Shown: positions 18,690 through 27,785 of the stretch, piece by piece | Layout of the letters: each line of letters starts with the position of its first letter | Numbering within the stretch: the stretch's first letter is position 1 | Assembly: GCA_035943635.1 (NCBI GenBank) | Contig: DASZBX010000119.1 | Coordinates: forward strand, 1 to 64,000 | Length of the DNA: 64,000 nucleotides | Direction of reading: 5' to 3' | DNA from: DASZBX01 sp035943635 | Lineage (GTDB): Bacteria > Actinomycetota > Actinomycetes > Streptomycetales > Catenulisporaceae | The notes under the pieces: model-generated | What the model was told of the DNA's origin: nothing | The model's input: only the letters and a program-made list of their open reading frames with translations | Databases searched by the model: none | Translations under genes and position numbers: made by a program

Positions 18690-19352
18690 ATGCAGGCCCC
18701 CCAGGAGACAGACCCCGGCCGCCCCGACGCGGCCCCCGCCGCCGCGCCCGCGGCCAAGCTGACCCGCAAGGGCCAGGCCACCCGGGACCGGATCCTCGCC
18801 GCCGCGGCCGGCCTGATGCACGAGCGCGGCGTGGCCGGCACCAGCACCGAAGACGTCCAGCTGGCCGCCGGAGTGAACCCCTCGCAGCTGTACTACTACT
18901 TCAAGGACAAACGAGCCCTGGTCGCAGCGGTGATCGCCTACCAGACCGAGTCCGTCGTCGGCTGCCAGGAGCTCAGCCGGCTCGACAGCGTGGAGGCACT
19001 GCGCGCCTGGCGGGACTTCGCCGTGCAGCTCCAGCACGACAAGCAGTTCGTCGGCGGCTGCCCGATCGGCTCGCTCGGCAGCGAACTGGCCGAGGCCGAC
19101 GACCTGGCCCGCGGGCTGCTCGCGGCCGCCTTCGCCCGCTGGCAGGCCGCGATCCGGGCCGGCCTGCGCGACATGCAGGAACGCGGCGAACTGCCCCCCG
19201 GGCCCCGGGCCGACCCGGACAAGTTGGGCCTGGCCGTCCTGGCCGCGCTGCAAGGCGGCCTGCTGCTGACCAAGGTCCGCCGGGACACCCTCGCGCTCGA
19301 AGCGGCGCTGGACACCACGCTCGACCAGATCGAGTCGCTGATAGTCCGCTGA
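18690..19352 (+). CDS. TetR family transcriptional regulator
   Basis: 220 residues. A disordered Pro/Ala N-terminus of ~22 residues precedes the TetR helix-turn-helix (TRDRILAAAAGLMHERGVAG, DVQLAAGVNPSQLYYYFKDK). The all-helical ligand-binding part contains one notable Cys in VGGCPIGSLGSEL and a second in VVGCQEL, which might sense thiol stress. The start ATG at 18690 fits a leaderless transcript. It faces away from the peroxiredoxin gene and shares its promoter region with two palindromic operators, so it most likely represses itself and the peroxiredoxin. Confidence 0.93.
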   Translation: MQAPQETDPGRPDAAPAAAPAAKLTRKGQATRDRILAAAAGLMHERGVAGTSTEDVQLAAGVNPSQLYYYFKDKRALVAAVIAYQTESVVGCQELSRLDSVEALRAWRDFAVQLQHDKQFVGGCPIGSLGSELAEADDLARGLLAAAFARWQAAIRAGLRDMQERGELPPGPRADPDKLGLAVLAALQGGLLLTKVRRDTLALEAALDTTLDQIESLIVR

Positions 19353-19427
19353 CCACGCATCCGGCCGACAATCACATTCCGGCCGCATTTCCGGGCGGCC
19401 TCCGCAAAGTGGTCTAGGTTGACTCGC

Positions 19428-19961
19428 ATGAGACTGCGGGCACGGAGTTATCGCTATGTGGGGCCTGCGGATCTGAGGAACGCAGTGACCCCCGACGCCG
19501 AGGGCGCGCGCATCCGTTCGGCCGCGGACATCGACGAATGGCTAGAGGACCGGTCCGCGGCGGAACTGGCCGAGCCGTTCACGTTCGTCGTCGACGCCGA
19601 CGGCGTCCTGCGCCTGGCCCCCCGCCGCAGCGAGCACGTCGTGTGCGCCGGCGGCGGCCGCGTCTACAGCGCGGGCGAGATGGCCTTCGAACGGACCGCC
19701 GCCGGCTGGGCCGTGACCGAGTCCAGCAACCAGTCCGCCGGCTACTGCCCCGACACCGACACCTGGCCGGCCGTCGCCGCGTCCCTGGACCGGGCCGGGA
19801 TAGGCCACCCGGACGCGTTCTCGCACGAGGTCGTCTTCCGCCGCTGCCCGAGCTGTCACGAACGCAGCATCGTGCACGAATCCGCCTTCGTCTGCGCCTT
19901 CTGCAGCGGCGAGCTGCCGGAACAGTGGAACGTGGACATCACCGGCTGGGTCGAATCCTGA
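19428..19961 (+). CDS. Hypothetical protein with C-terminal zinc ribbon
   Basis: 177 residues; family not recognised. The N-terminal two thirds (ARSYRYVGPADLRN, FTFVVDADGVLRLAPRRSEHV) look like a compact alpha/beta domain; near the end CPSCHERSIVHESAFVCAFC has two CxxC pairs 15 residues apart, a zinc-ribbon pattern. ATG at 19428 is chosen because a -10-like TAGGTT lies seven bases upstream and no ribosome site exists, suggesting a leaderless transcript. It is monocistronic and converges on the large regulator gene that follows. Confidence 0.72.
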   Translation: MRLRARSYRYVGPADLRNAVTPDAEGARIRSAADIDEWLEDRSAAELAEPFTFVVDADGVLRLAPRRSEHVVCAGGGRVYSAGEMAFERTAAGWAVTESSNQSAGYCPDTDTWPAVAASLDRAGIGHPDAFSHEVVFRRCPSCHERSIVHESAFVCAFCSGELPEQWNVDITGWVES

Positions 19962-19984
19962 TGCCGCAGTAGTCTTGCCGCAGC

Positions 19985-22900
19985 TCAGCGCGGCGGGGCG
20001 TACAGGCCGTACCGGGCCGCGTAACGGGCGGCGTCGACACGGCCGCGCAGGCCCAGGTTGCGGTAGATCGTGGCCAGGTGGCGTTCGATCGTGGAGACGC
20101 TCAGATGCAGCCTATCTGCGGCTTCTTTGTTGCTCAGACCGGCCGCGACCAGGGCCAATACCTCGCCCTGCCGGGGTGTGAGGCCGTCCGGCAGGGTCGC
20201 GCCGCCGGCTTCGCCGATCTCGGCCAGGGCCGCCCGGGCCTCGGACAGACGCTGCGGGTTGGCGATGCCGGCCGCGAACGCCTCGGCCTCGCGCAGCCGG
20301 ATCCCGGCCTCGTCGGTGCGGCCGAGCTGGTGCAGGGCGCGGCCGAGGCCGATCAGGGCCTGCGCCATGTCGTGGCCGTTGACCCCGACCCGGTACGCCT
20401 CCACGGCGGTGCGGTAGAACTCGACCGCGGCGGCCCACTCCCGGCGAAGTCCGGCCAGTTCGCCCTGGTTGCAGGCGAGCGTCCCGATCAGCTGGCGGTC
20501 GCCGAGCTGCGCGGCCAGTGCGGCGGCCTCGTCCAGGGAACGGGCCGCGGCCGACAGCCGGCGGGTGCGGATCTGGGCGTCGGACAGGTTGGCCAGGCCG
20601 ATCGCGACCGAACGCGGGTCGCCCAGCCGGCGTTTGGTCAGCAGCGCCTGCTCGAACAGGTCGATCGCGCGGGGCAGGTCGCCGTCGTCCAGGGCCAGCA
20701 GGGCCAGGTTGTTCGCCGCGATCGACACCCCGCGCTGGTCGCCGAGGGCCGCGCGGTGGCGCATCGCCCGTTCGAAGAACTCGCGCGCGGCGGCGGACTC
20801 GCCCAGGTAGCGGTGTGCCGAACCGAGCACCGTGGCGGCCAGGGCCGCGCGTTCGATCTCACCGTGCGACTCGAAGATCCGCAGCGCGATGGCAGCCTGC
20901 CCGGCCGCCTCGGCATAGTCCCCGCTCTCCACCGCCAGCACGCCGACCGCGCTCAGCGCCCGGCCCAGCGCGGGGGTGCGGCGCGGGCCGGTGTCGGCCA
21001 GGAAGCGGGAGACCCAGTCCCGGCCGGCCACGATCCGTCCGGTGGTCAGCCACCACTGCCACAGCGCGGCGCTCATGTCGAGCCCGAGTTCGGTCTCGCC
21101 CTCGGCCTCGGCCCAGGCCAGGGCCGCCTGTAAGTCTCCGGAGGCGGCCGTGAGCCGGGCCACCCAGCGCACCCGCTCGGCGCTGGCCAGGCCGAGTTCG
21201 CTGCCCCGGGCCACTTCGGCGTAGTAGGCCGCGTGCCGGCGCCGGACCGCGCCGCCCGCCTCGCCGAGCTGCTCGTCCGCGTACGCGCGCAGCGTGGCCA
21301 GCATGCTGAACCGGTTGTGGTCGTCCTCCCGGTGCACGGCCAGCCACGACGAGTCGACCAGGCTGCGCACCTGGTGCACCAGCAGGTCCTCGGACGTGCC
21401 GGACACCTCGCGGGCGTCGTCCAGGCTGAACGTCCCGGCGAAGACGCTCAGCAGCTGCACGAGTTCCCGCTCGCCGGAGTCCAGCAGCTCGTAGCTCGCC
21501 TGGACGACGGCCCGCAGGGTCCGTTCGTCATGGTTGCGGTTGCCGCCCGCGCGGCTGAGCAGCGCGGCCCGGCGGCGCTGGATCTCGGCCACGGACAGCG
21601 TCCCGATCCACCCGGCGGCCAGTTCGATCGCCAGCGGCAGGCCGTCCAGCCCGCGGCACAGCTCGGCCACCGCCTCGGCCTCCGCGTCGGCCAGCACGAA
21701 CCCGGGCAGCCGCTCCCGGGCCCGGGCCACGAACAGCTCCACCGCGTCCGCGCCGGCGATCCGCGCGGGCGGGTCGCCCGGTCCGGGGCAGAACAGCGGC
21801 GGCACCGGCCAGGCCATCTCCCCCGGGACGCCGAGCACCCGCTGACTGGTGACCAGCACCCGCAGCCCCGGCGCGGCGTCCAACGCCAGGCGGACCAGCG
21901 CGGCGACCTCGGCGCGCACGTGCTCGGCACCGTCCAGCACCAGCAACTGCGGCGGATCGGCGAGCGCGCCGACGATGGTCTCGGTGACCTCCTGGCCGGG
22001 CCGGTCGCGCAGGCCGAGCGCGGCGGCCACGGCGGTCGCGACCTGCCGCGGGTCGCGCACCGAACCGAGCGGAACGAAGGTGACCGGCCCGGCGAACCCG
22101 CACCGCCGGACCGCTTCCACGGCCATCCGGGACTTGCCCGCCCCGCCGACCCCGGTCAGGCAGACCAGCCGGGAGGATTCGAGCAGGGCGAGCAGCGCGG
22201 CCAGTTCCGGTTCCCGGCCGATGAAGCCGGGCTGGGCCGGGAGGTTCGCCACGTGCGCCAGGGCGGGCAGGGACGGTCGGGGCTGCGCCGGGGCTTGTGA
22301 TGAGGATGGAGATGGGGATTGGGCGCCGCCCGGCTGAGCCTGATCGCCGGGCTGGCCGCCATGCTGACTGCTGGTCTGGTTGCCATTCCGACTGCTGGCC
22401 TGGCCGCCATGTTGATTGCCGGTCCGAACGTCATTCTGACCGCCGACTCGATCGCCGGTCTGCGGCACCGATCCGTTCGGCGACATCGATGCTGACGACG
22501 AATCATCGTCCCCGCCCGCTTCGCCTGCCGGAGCTCCAGCCCTCGACACGCGAACCGCATCTACCACCTGACCTGAACCGGAATCCAAGGCCGGGCCTCG
22601 CGAACTCGTTTCGCCGCCGACTGCGCCCGCACCCGAACTCGCTACTGCATCCGTCACCGCACCAGAACGCGCACCTACACCCGTGCCGACAGCCCGACCG
22701 TCACGATCCGCAGACCCGTCGACTCGCTCAGCCGCGCCACCGGACTCCTCGTCCTCAGCACCCGCCACCGAGCGTGCGATCGGCACCGTCACCCGGGTCG
22801 CCGTGCGCGCCGCCCGGGCCGGACCCGACCGGCCCGCTCCCGGCCGCGGCGCCGCCGGTTCGGCCTCCAGCCGGGCCAGTTCCCGCCGGGCCCGGGCCGA

Positions 22901-23062
22901 GGGGGCGGTCTTGCCGCCCTCCCAGCGGTTCACCGTGGCGAAGGAGACGCCGAGATCGCGGGCCAGCTGTTCCTGGCTCAGCCCGCGGGCCGCTCTCAGC
23001 TCGCGCAGCCGGCGGCGGAAGTCCTCGTCGGCGCGGCCACCCGGGTTCGCGTTCTCGGTCAC
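19985..23062 (-). CDS. Large regulator: XRE HTH, AAA/NB-ARC ATPase, TPR, LuxR HTH
   Basis: 1025 residues. Residues ~12-65 form an XRE-type HTH (LRAARGLSQEQLARDLGVSF, TVNRWEGG). A disordered region of ~200 residues follows, with Gln/Asn/Gly/Ser repeats (HGGQ, GNQ). The ATPase has GREPELAAL, Walker A GVGGAGKSRMA and LLVLDGAEHV as Walker B. TPR-like helices fill the C-terminal half, and the end is a LuxR HTH (LTPRQGEVLALVAAGLSNKEAADRLHLS). It resembles LAL/AfsR-type regulators but has DNA-binding domains at both ends. GTG at 23062 with GAGGG five bases upstream. The ABC/two-component operon lies divergently upstream. The signal is unknown. Confidence 0.9.
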   Translation of the reverse strand: MTENANPGGRADEDFRRRLRELRAARGLSQEQLARDLGVSFATVNRWEGGKTAPSARARRELARLEAEPAAPRPGAGRSGPARAARTATRVTVPIARSVAGAEDEESGGAAERVDGSADRDGRAVGTGVGARSGAVTDAVASSGAGAVGGETSSRGPALDSGSGQVVDAVRVSRAGAPAGEAGGDDDSSSASMSPNGSVPQTGDRVGGQNDVRTGNQHGGQASSRNGNQTSSQHGGQPGDQAQPGGAQSPSPSSSQAPAQPRPSLPALAHVANLPAQPGFIGREPELAALLALLESSRLVCLTGVGGAGKSRMAVEAVRRCGFAGPVTFVPLGSVRDPRQVATAVAAALGLRDRPGQEVTETIVGALADPPQLLVLDGAEHVRAEVAALVRLALDAAPGLRVLVTSQRVLGVPGEMAWPVPPLFCPGPGDPPARIAGADAVELFVARARERLPGFVLADAEAEAVAELCRGLDGLPLAIELAAGWIGTLSVAEIQRRRAALLSRAGGNRNHDERTLRAVVQASYELLDSGERELVQLLSVFAGTFSLDDAREVSGTSEDLLVHQVRSLVDSSWLAVHREDDHNRFSMLATLRAYADEQLGEAGGAVRRRHAAYYAEVARGSELGLASAERVRWVARLTAASGDLQAALAWAEAEGETELGLDMSAALWQWWLTTGRIVAGRDWVSRFLADTGPRRTPALGRALSAVGVLAVESGDYAEAAGQAAIALRIFESHGEIERAALAATVLGSAHRYLGESAAAREFFERAMRHRAALGDQRGVSIAANNLALLALDDGDLPRAIDLFEQALLTKRRLGDPRSVAIGLANLSDAQIRTRRLSAAARSLDEAAALAAQLGDRQLIGTLACNQGELAGLRREWAAAVEFYRTAVEAYRVGVNGHDMAQALIGLGRALHQLGRTDEAGIRLREAEAFAAGIANPQRLSEARAALAEIGEAGGATLPDGLTPRQGEVLALVAAGLSNKEAADRLHLSVSTIERHLATIYRNLGLRGRVDAARYAARYGLYAPPR

Positions 23063-23083
23063 AGCAGCCCTCGATTCGGCGGA

Positions 23084-23093
23084 TGTTATAACA
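23084..23093 (-). promoter_or_regulatory. Possible -10 region of the large regulator gene
   Basis: The perfect palindrome TGTTATAACA contains TATAAC on the minus strand, 22 bases before the GTG start. No good -35 is visible at the usual distance, so the promoter may need an activator. Confidence 0.35.
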
Positions 23094-23350
23094 CTAGCGC
23101 CGGACCAGGCCCGCTTGGGTAGTCTTCAGGAATAATTACAGGTCCGCCCTGCATGGTTTCACTAGTCCGCGGCCGTCCGGCGAAGGTCAACCCCTGCGCG
23201 GACCGGGGCGGGATCAAGCTAGCAGATCATTGAGAAGACCCCGGTTGCGGGTGTCCGCACCCTGCCTGCGCCGACCTACATCCGATGGAGTAGAGGACTC
23301 ACACCTTCTGCCCGACGCGCCGCACCCCGCTTTCGTCGCACGCTGTCTAC

Positions 23351-24379
23351 ATGGACACAGCAACCCTGACCGCGCCGCCCCGCACGGGGACGGCTCCCAG
23401 CAACGCCTCCGCGATCCGGCTCACCGGAGTCACGAAACGCTACGGCGCCCTGACCGCCGTCGACGACCTCAGTCTCGACATCCCGCGCGGACGCACCGTC
23501 GCCCTGCTCGGGCAGAACGGCGCCGGGAAGTCGACCACGGTCGGCATGCTGATGGGCCTGATCGAGCCGGACTCCGGCACCGTCCAGGTCGGCGGCGGCG
23601 CCCCTCGCGCCGCGGTCACCGGCGGCCGGATCGCCGCGATGTTGCAGGACTGCGGCCTGATGCCGGGCGTGACCGTGGCCGAACTGGTCGAGCTCGGCCG
23701 CCGCCTCTACCCCGCGCCGCTGGCCACCGCGGCCGCGCTCGATCTGGCCGGCCTGTCCGGCCTGGCCCGGCGGCGGGTGGACCGGCTGTCCGGCGGCCAG
23801 GCCCAACGGCTCAAGTTCGCCCTGGTCGCGGTCGCGAACCCGGACACCATGCTGCTGGACGAGCCGACCCGGGCGCTGGACGTGCAGGGCCGGCGCGAGT
23901 TCTGGACCGCGATGCGCGCCTTCGCCGAGTCCGGCCGGACCATCGTGTTCGCCACGCACTACCTGGACGAGGTCGAGCAGAACGCCGACCGGGTGGTGGT
24001 CATGGCGCACGGCCGGATCATCGCGGACGGCACCCCCGCCGAGATCCGCGCGGCGTCCGGCGGCGCCACGGTCCGCTTCCGCCTGTCCGGCCCGTCCGAG
24101 GCAACGGCCCCGTCCCCCACAACCGCCGCGGCGCCCACAACCACCACGACCGCGCTGGCCGCAACCACAGGCACAGCCTTAGCCACCCCGAATTCCTTCT
24201 CCCCCGCCCTCGCCCTCCCCGGCACGATCACCCGCGAGGGCGACCGGGTGACCATCCGCACCGACGACCCGGACGCGACCGTGCGCGCCCTCGCCGCCAG
24301 CGACCTGCCCTGGCGGGACCTGACCGTGGCCCCGCCCAGCCTGGACGACTCCTTCCTCCACCTCACCGCCGAGAAATGA
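23351..24379 (+). CDS. ABC exporter ATP-binding protein
   Basis: 342 residues, a DrrA/CcmA-type ATPase. Walker A GQNGAGKSTT, signature LSGGQAQRLKF, Walker B TMLLDEPTRALD, and the H-loop in VFATHYLDE are complete. A C-terminal domain is interrupted by ~40 residues of Thr/Ala/Pro low complexity (near 24100-24190) before TITREGDRVTI. The start is ATG at 23351; no ribosome site is seen upstream. Its stop overlaps the permease start by ATGA. With the permease and the following two-component genes it forms a typical actinobacterial drug- or lipid-exporter operon; the substrate is unknown. Confidence 0.92.
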   Translation: MDTATLTAPPRTGTAPSNASAIRLTGVTKRYGALTAVDDLSLDIPRGRTVALLGQNGAGKSTTVGMLMGLIEPDSGTVQVGGGAPRAAVTGGRIAAMLQDCGLMPGVTVAELVELGRRLYPAPLATAAALDLAGLSGLARRRVDRLSGGQAQRLKFALVAVANPDTMLLDEPTRALDVQGRREFWTAMRAFAESGRTIVFATHYLDEVEQNADRVVVMAHGRIIADGTPAEIRAASGGATVRFRLSGPSEATAPSPTTAAAPTTTTTALAATTGTALATPNSFSPALALPGTITREGDRVTIRTDDPDATVRALAASDLPWRDLTVAPPSLDDSFLHLTAEK

Positions 24380-25173
24380 CCACGATGACCATGACCCGCT
24401 ACTACTTCCGCCTCGAATGCCTGCGCATGCTGCGCGACCCGCGCTACCTCGCCCTGGCCGTGATCGCCCCGATCGGCTTCTACCTCCTGTTCGCGACCCT
24501 GTTCGGCGGCAAACCCGACAACAACCAGCCCGGGCAGCTGCCGGGAACGGTCGAGATCATGGTGGCGATGGCCGCGTACGGCGCGATCTGGGGCGCCCTG
24601 TCGGCCACCGGCCCGCGCATCGCGCAGGAACGCGGCAGCGGCTGGCTGGACCAACTCCGCGCGATGCCGCTGCCGACCAGGCAGGTGCTGGCGGCGAAGC
24701 TGGCCGCGGGCATGGCGGTCGCGCTGCCCGCGCTCGTCCTGGTCTGCGCCACGGCCGCCGCCGCGAAGGACGTTCGGCTCGCCCCCTGGGAATGGGTTGC
24801 GCTGGTCGGCGCGATCTGGGCCGGCAGCCTGCCGTTCGCCCTGCTCGGCACCGCGATCGGCTACGCGGTCGGCAGCGAGACCGCCTTCCCGCTCAGTTAC
24901 GCGCTCTACATGGCCATGTCCGCGATGGGTGGCCTCTGGGTGCCGCCGAGCCAGCTACCCGCCTCGTTCCGGTCCGTCGCCGACACGCTGCCCACCTACC
25001 GGCTGGCCGACCTCGGCTGGCAGATCGCCGCCGGCCACGCGCCCACGCTCGCCGACGCGGCCGTCCTGGCCGGCTGGTCGCTCGCCCTCGGCCTGCTCAC
25101 CGCCCTGGCCTACCGCCGACCGCGACTCCTCACCCGCACCCGCGCTCCCCGGACCCGCGCAGAGGCCGCGTGA
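24376..25173 (+). CDS. ABC-2 type permease
   Basis: 265 residues with six predicted membrane helices, beginning MTRYYFRLECLRMLRDPRYLALAVIAP, typical of ABC-2 exporters. The intracellular loop LSATGPRIAQERGSGWLDQLRAMPL and the late GGLWVPPSQLP segment are family hallmarks. It overlaps the ATPase gene by four bases (ATGA), implying coupled translation and a single transporter of two ATPase and two permease subunits. Confidence 0.92.
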   Translation: MTTMTMTRYYFRLECLRMLRDPRYLALAVIAPIGFYLLFATLFGGKPDNNQPGQLPGTVEIMVAMAAYGAIWGALSATGPRIAQERGSGWLDQLRAMPLPTRQVLAAKLAAGMAVALPALVLVCATAAAAKDVRLAPWEWVALVGAIWAGSLPFALLGTAIGYAVGSETAFPLSYALYMAMSAMGGLWVPPSQLPASFRSVADTLPTYRLADLGWQIAAGHAPTLADAAVLAGWSLALGLLTALAYRRPRLLTRTRAPRTRAEAA

Positions 25174-25186
25174 CCAGGCGACCGCG

Positions 25187-25192
25187 TACGCT
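25187..25192 (+). promoter_or_regulatory. -10-like element before the sensor kinase gene
   Basis: TACGCT ends six bases before the GTG start at 25199 and there is no ribosome site in the 25-base gap after the permease gene. This fits an internal, leaderless promoter for the kinase-regulator pair, in addition to read-through from the ABC genes. Confidence 0.35.
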
Positions 25193-25198
25193 TCGACC

Positions 25199-26341
25199 GT
25201 GAGCCGACACCCGCAGCTGCGCGCCGAGCCGGCCCTGACCGGCTCGGTCGCGCTGTTCGCGGCAGCCGGCGTCTGGACCGAACTGCACTACGCGACCACG
25301 CCGCAGCCCCCGGCCTACGGCGCGTATCTGCTCACAGCCGCAGCCGCCGCGGTCCTCCTGCTGCGCCGCGACCGGCCGGTCCTGGCCGCGGCCGGCTGCC
25401 TGCTGTGCTGCCTCGGCTACCGGATGTCCGGCTACGCGGGCTTCTCCCCGGGAGTCCTGATCTTCCTCGCCTGCTACGCCCTCGGCGCGTACCGCCGATC
25501 GGTCTACGGATTCTCCGCAGCCCTCGCCGCCTGGATCATCCCCGCGCTCCCGCCGCACGGACTGCCGTTCTTCGACTTCTCCATCTCCATGCCGCCGATC
25601 GGCATGGCCGCCACCGCGGCGATCGGCGCCGCGGCCCGCCGCCGCCGGATCGAGCACGAGGCCCAGCTGCGCCAGTCCGCCGCGACCGCAGAAGCCCAGC
25701 TCGGCCGCCGCCTGGCCGAGGAACGGCTCCAGATCGCGCGCGAACTGCACGACGTCCTGGCCCACACGATCTCGGTCGTCGCCGTCCAAAGCAGCGTCGC
25801 CCTGGACGTCCTGGACGACAGCCCGGACCAGGCCCGCGAGGCGATGCAGGCCGTCCGCGCGGCAGCCAGGCAGGCGATGCCGGAACTACGCGCCGCCCTC
25901 GACCTGCTGCGCGGCAGCGGCGCCCCCGACCTGCGCCCGCAACCGGATCTGAGCCGGCTTCCCGACCTGGTCGCCCGATTCGGCGACAGCGGCCTGACCG
26001 TCGACCTCACCATCGCCCCGGACGCCGCCGACACCTCGCCGGTCGTCCAACTGACCGCTTTCCGCATCGCGCAGGAATCCCTGACGAACGTCCTCCGTCA
26101 CTCGTCAACTACTTCGGTCACCGCTACGATCACAGTCGACCCAACCACGCTCGTCGTCGAGATCACCGACCCCGGCGGCCCGACCGACCCGACCCGCCCA
26201 CCGGATCCCACGACCACTCCCGGCTTCGGCCTCACCGGCATGCGCGAACGAGCCGAAGCGCTAGGCGGCGAGCTGCACGCGGCCCCCACGCCCGAGGGCG
26301 GCTTCCGCGTCCTCGCCCGACTCCCCCGGGAGACGCCGTGA
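25199..26341 (+). CDS. DesK-type sensor histidine kinase
   Basis: 380 residues. Five or so N-terminal membrane helices (residues ~10-145), with no extracellular sensor domain, are followed by a HisKA_3 dimerisation domain with the phospho-His in RELHDVLAHTISVVAV and a GHKL ATPase (RIAQESLTNVLRHS, GFGLTGMRERAEALGG). Such kinases sense membrane state or a transporter partner. GTG at 25199. The stop overlaps the regulator start by GTGA. It probably controls the adjacent ABC exporter. Confidence 0.92.
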   Translation: MSRHPQLRAEPALTGSVALFAAAGVWTELHYATTPQPPAYGAYLLTAAAAAVLLLRRDRPVLAAAGCLLCCLGYRMSGYAGFSPGVLIFLACYALGAYRRSVYGFSAALAAWIIPALPPHGLPFFDFSISMPPIGMAATAAIGAAARRRRIEHEAQLRQSAATAEAQLGRRLAEERLQIARELHDVLAHTISVVAVQSSVALDVLDDSPDQAREAMQAVRAAARQAMPELRAALDLLRGSGAPDLRPQPDLSRLPDLVARFGDSGLTVDLTIAPDAADTSPVVQLTAFRIAQESLTNVLRHSSTTSVTATITVDPTTLVVEITDPGGPTDPTRPPDPTTTPGFGLTGMRERAEALGGELHAAPTPEGGFRVLARLPRETP

Positions 26342-26997
26342 CCCAGACCCGCATCAGAGTCCTGCTTGCCGACGACCAGGCCCTCGTCCGCGCGGGTTTC
26401 CACGCCCTGCTCTCCCGGGCCGAGGACATCGAGGTGGTCGGCGAGGCCGCGGACGGCATCGAGGCGGTCGAGGCGGCCCGGCGGACCCGGCCGGACGTCG
26501 TGCTGATGGACGTGCGGATGCCGCGCCTGGACGGCATCGCCGCCACCGCCCGGATGTGCGCCGATCCACTGCTCGCCTCCACCCGCATCATCGTCGTGAC
26601 CACGTTCGAACTCGACGAGTACATCCACAGCGCCCTGCGCGCCGGCGCCAGCGGCTTCCTGCTCAAGGACCTGGAGGCCGACGACCTGCGCCGCGCGGTG
26701 CGGGTGGTGGCCGGCGGCGAGGCGCTGCTCGCGCCGAGCGTCACCCGGCGGCTGATCTCCGAGTTCACCCGCCGGAGCACCTCGCCGGAGCAGGCGGTTC
26801 GGCTCGCCCTGCTGACCGACCGCGAACGCGAGGTGCTCGCGCTGGTCGGTACGGGCCTGGCCAACGACGAGATCGCCGACCGCCTGCAGATAAGCCCGGC
26901 CACCGCCAAGACCCACGTGTCGCACGCGATGACCAAGCTCTCCGCGCGCGACCGGGCCCAACTGGTCGTCTTCGCCTACGACTCAGGGCTGGTCTAG
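26338..26997 (+). CDS. NarL/LuxR-type response regulator
   Basis: 219 residues. The receiver domain has the acidic pair in LLADDQALV, the phospho-Asp in PDVVLMDVRMPRLDG, and the conserved Thr and Lys (VVTTFELDEY, FLLKDLEADD). The C-terminal LuxR HTH reads LTDREREVLALVGTGLANDE. It overlaps the kinase gene by four bases and is its cognate regulator; the likely target is the ABC operon itself. Confidence 0.94.
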   Translation: MTQTRIRVLLADDQALVRAGFHALLSRAEDIEVVGEAADGIEAVEAARRTRPDVVLMDVRMPRLDGIAATARMCADPLLASTRIIVVTTFELDEYIHSALRAGASGFLLKDLEADDLRRAVRVVAGGEALLAPSVTRRLISEFTRRSTSPEQAVRLALLTDREREVLALVGTGLANDEIADRLQISPATAKTHVSHAMTKLSARDRAQLVVFAYDSGLV

Positions 26998-27030
26998 CCC
27001 GGGCCCGGGGCTCCTCCCCGCCCCCGGACC

Positions 27031-27738
27031 TCAGTTCTGCTGGTACGTCCGGTGCATCGCCACGTTCGGCACCAGCTTCGTCAGGCCGTTGACCGCGGGC
27101 TGGACCGGCGCCGAGGCCACCGCGGCCTTGAGGATCGCGTTGACCTGCGCGGCCAGCGCGTCGGCCTGCTGCTGGACCGTGGCGATCGGCGCCGTGGACG
27201 TGCTCAGTGCGTCCAGCTGCCGGTGCACCGCCGCGAGCCGGCTCTCCTCGGCCGCGGTCAGGGTGAACGGACCGGGCGTGGACACCACGAACTGGTACGC
27301 GCCGGCAATGCTCTGGCAGCCGGGGCAGTGCGTGTTCTGCGCGCTGCTCTGGTTGTCCGCGTTCAGGTGGATGTTCGTCCCGGCCATGGTCACGATCTCG
27401 AAGGACAGCGCGACCGACCGGCACGGCTTGGCCGCGGTGCAGCCGGCGGACTGGGCCGTGGCCCGGTTGTCCGCGGTCACCGCGAACGCGGGGCCGAACT
27501 GGCTGATCGTGAACGAGTCCTCGAACCGGTTCTGGTGGCCCGGGTTGGCCAGCGCGTGCGCGGTGTCGTCGGCCACCCCGATCCCGGGGACCGGGCTGAT
27601 CGAGATGCTGACCGCCTGCGCGCCGCCGGCGATCGCGCCGAGCGTGGCCAGGCTGGCCGTGGTCAGCAGGCCCAGGCGCAGCGCGCGCCGTCCGCGCGGG
27701 GACTTGGGCCGGGGCTTGCGGTGTTCGTTCAGTTCCAT
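27031..27738 (-). CDS. Exported protein of the peptide/metalloprotease locus
   Basis: 235 residues; family not recognised. A basic N-terminus (RPKSPRGRRALRLGLL) and hydrophobic core ending AGGAQA form a clear signal peptide. The mature part has four Cys in two pairs (AGCTAAKPC, HCPGCQS) flanking beta-rich segments, suggesting extracellular disulphides, and a C-terminal helical region of ~80 residues (LTAAEESRLAAVHRQLDA, VQQQADALAAQVNAILKA). ATG at 27738 has AGGAG ten bases upstream. It starts 47 bases after the metalloprotease gene and is probably in one transcript with it and the two small peptides, so it may be a substrate, receptor or immunity partner; this is inference. Confidence 0.78.
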   Translation of the reverse strand: MELNEHRKPRPKSPRGRRALRLGLLTTASLATLGAIAGGAQAVSISISPVPGIGVADDTAHALANPGHQNRFEDSFTISQFGPAFAVTADNRATAQSAGCTAAKPCRSVALSFEIVTMAGTNIHLNADNQSSAQNTHCPGCQSIAGAYQFVVSTPGPFTLTAAEESRLAAVHRQLDALSTSTAPIATVQQQADALAAQVNAILKAAVASAPVQPAVNGLTKLVPNVAMHRTYQQN

Positions 27739-27785
27739 GGTCGGTGCTCTCCTGGTCTCGGTGGGTGGGCGGAAATCCGGGCCGT

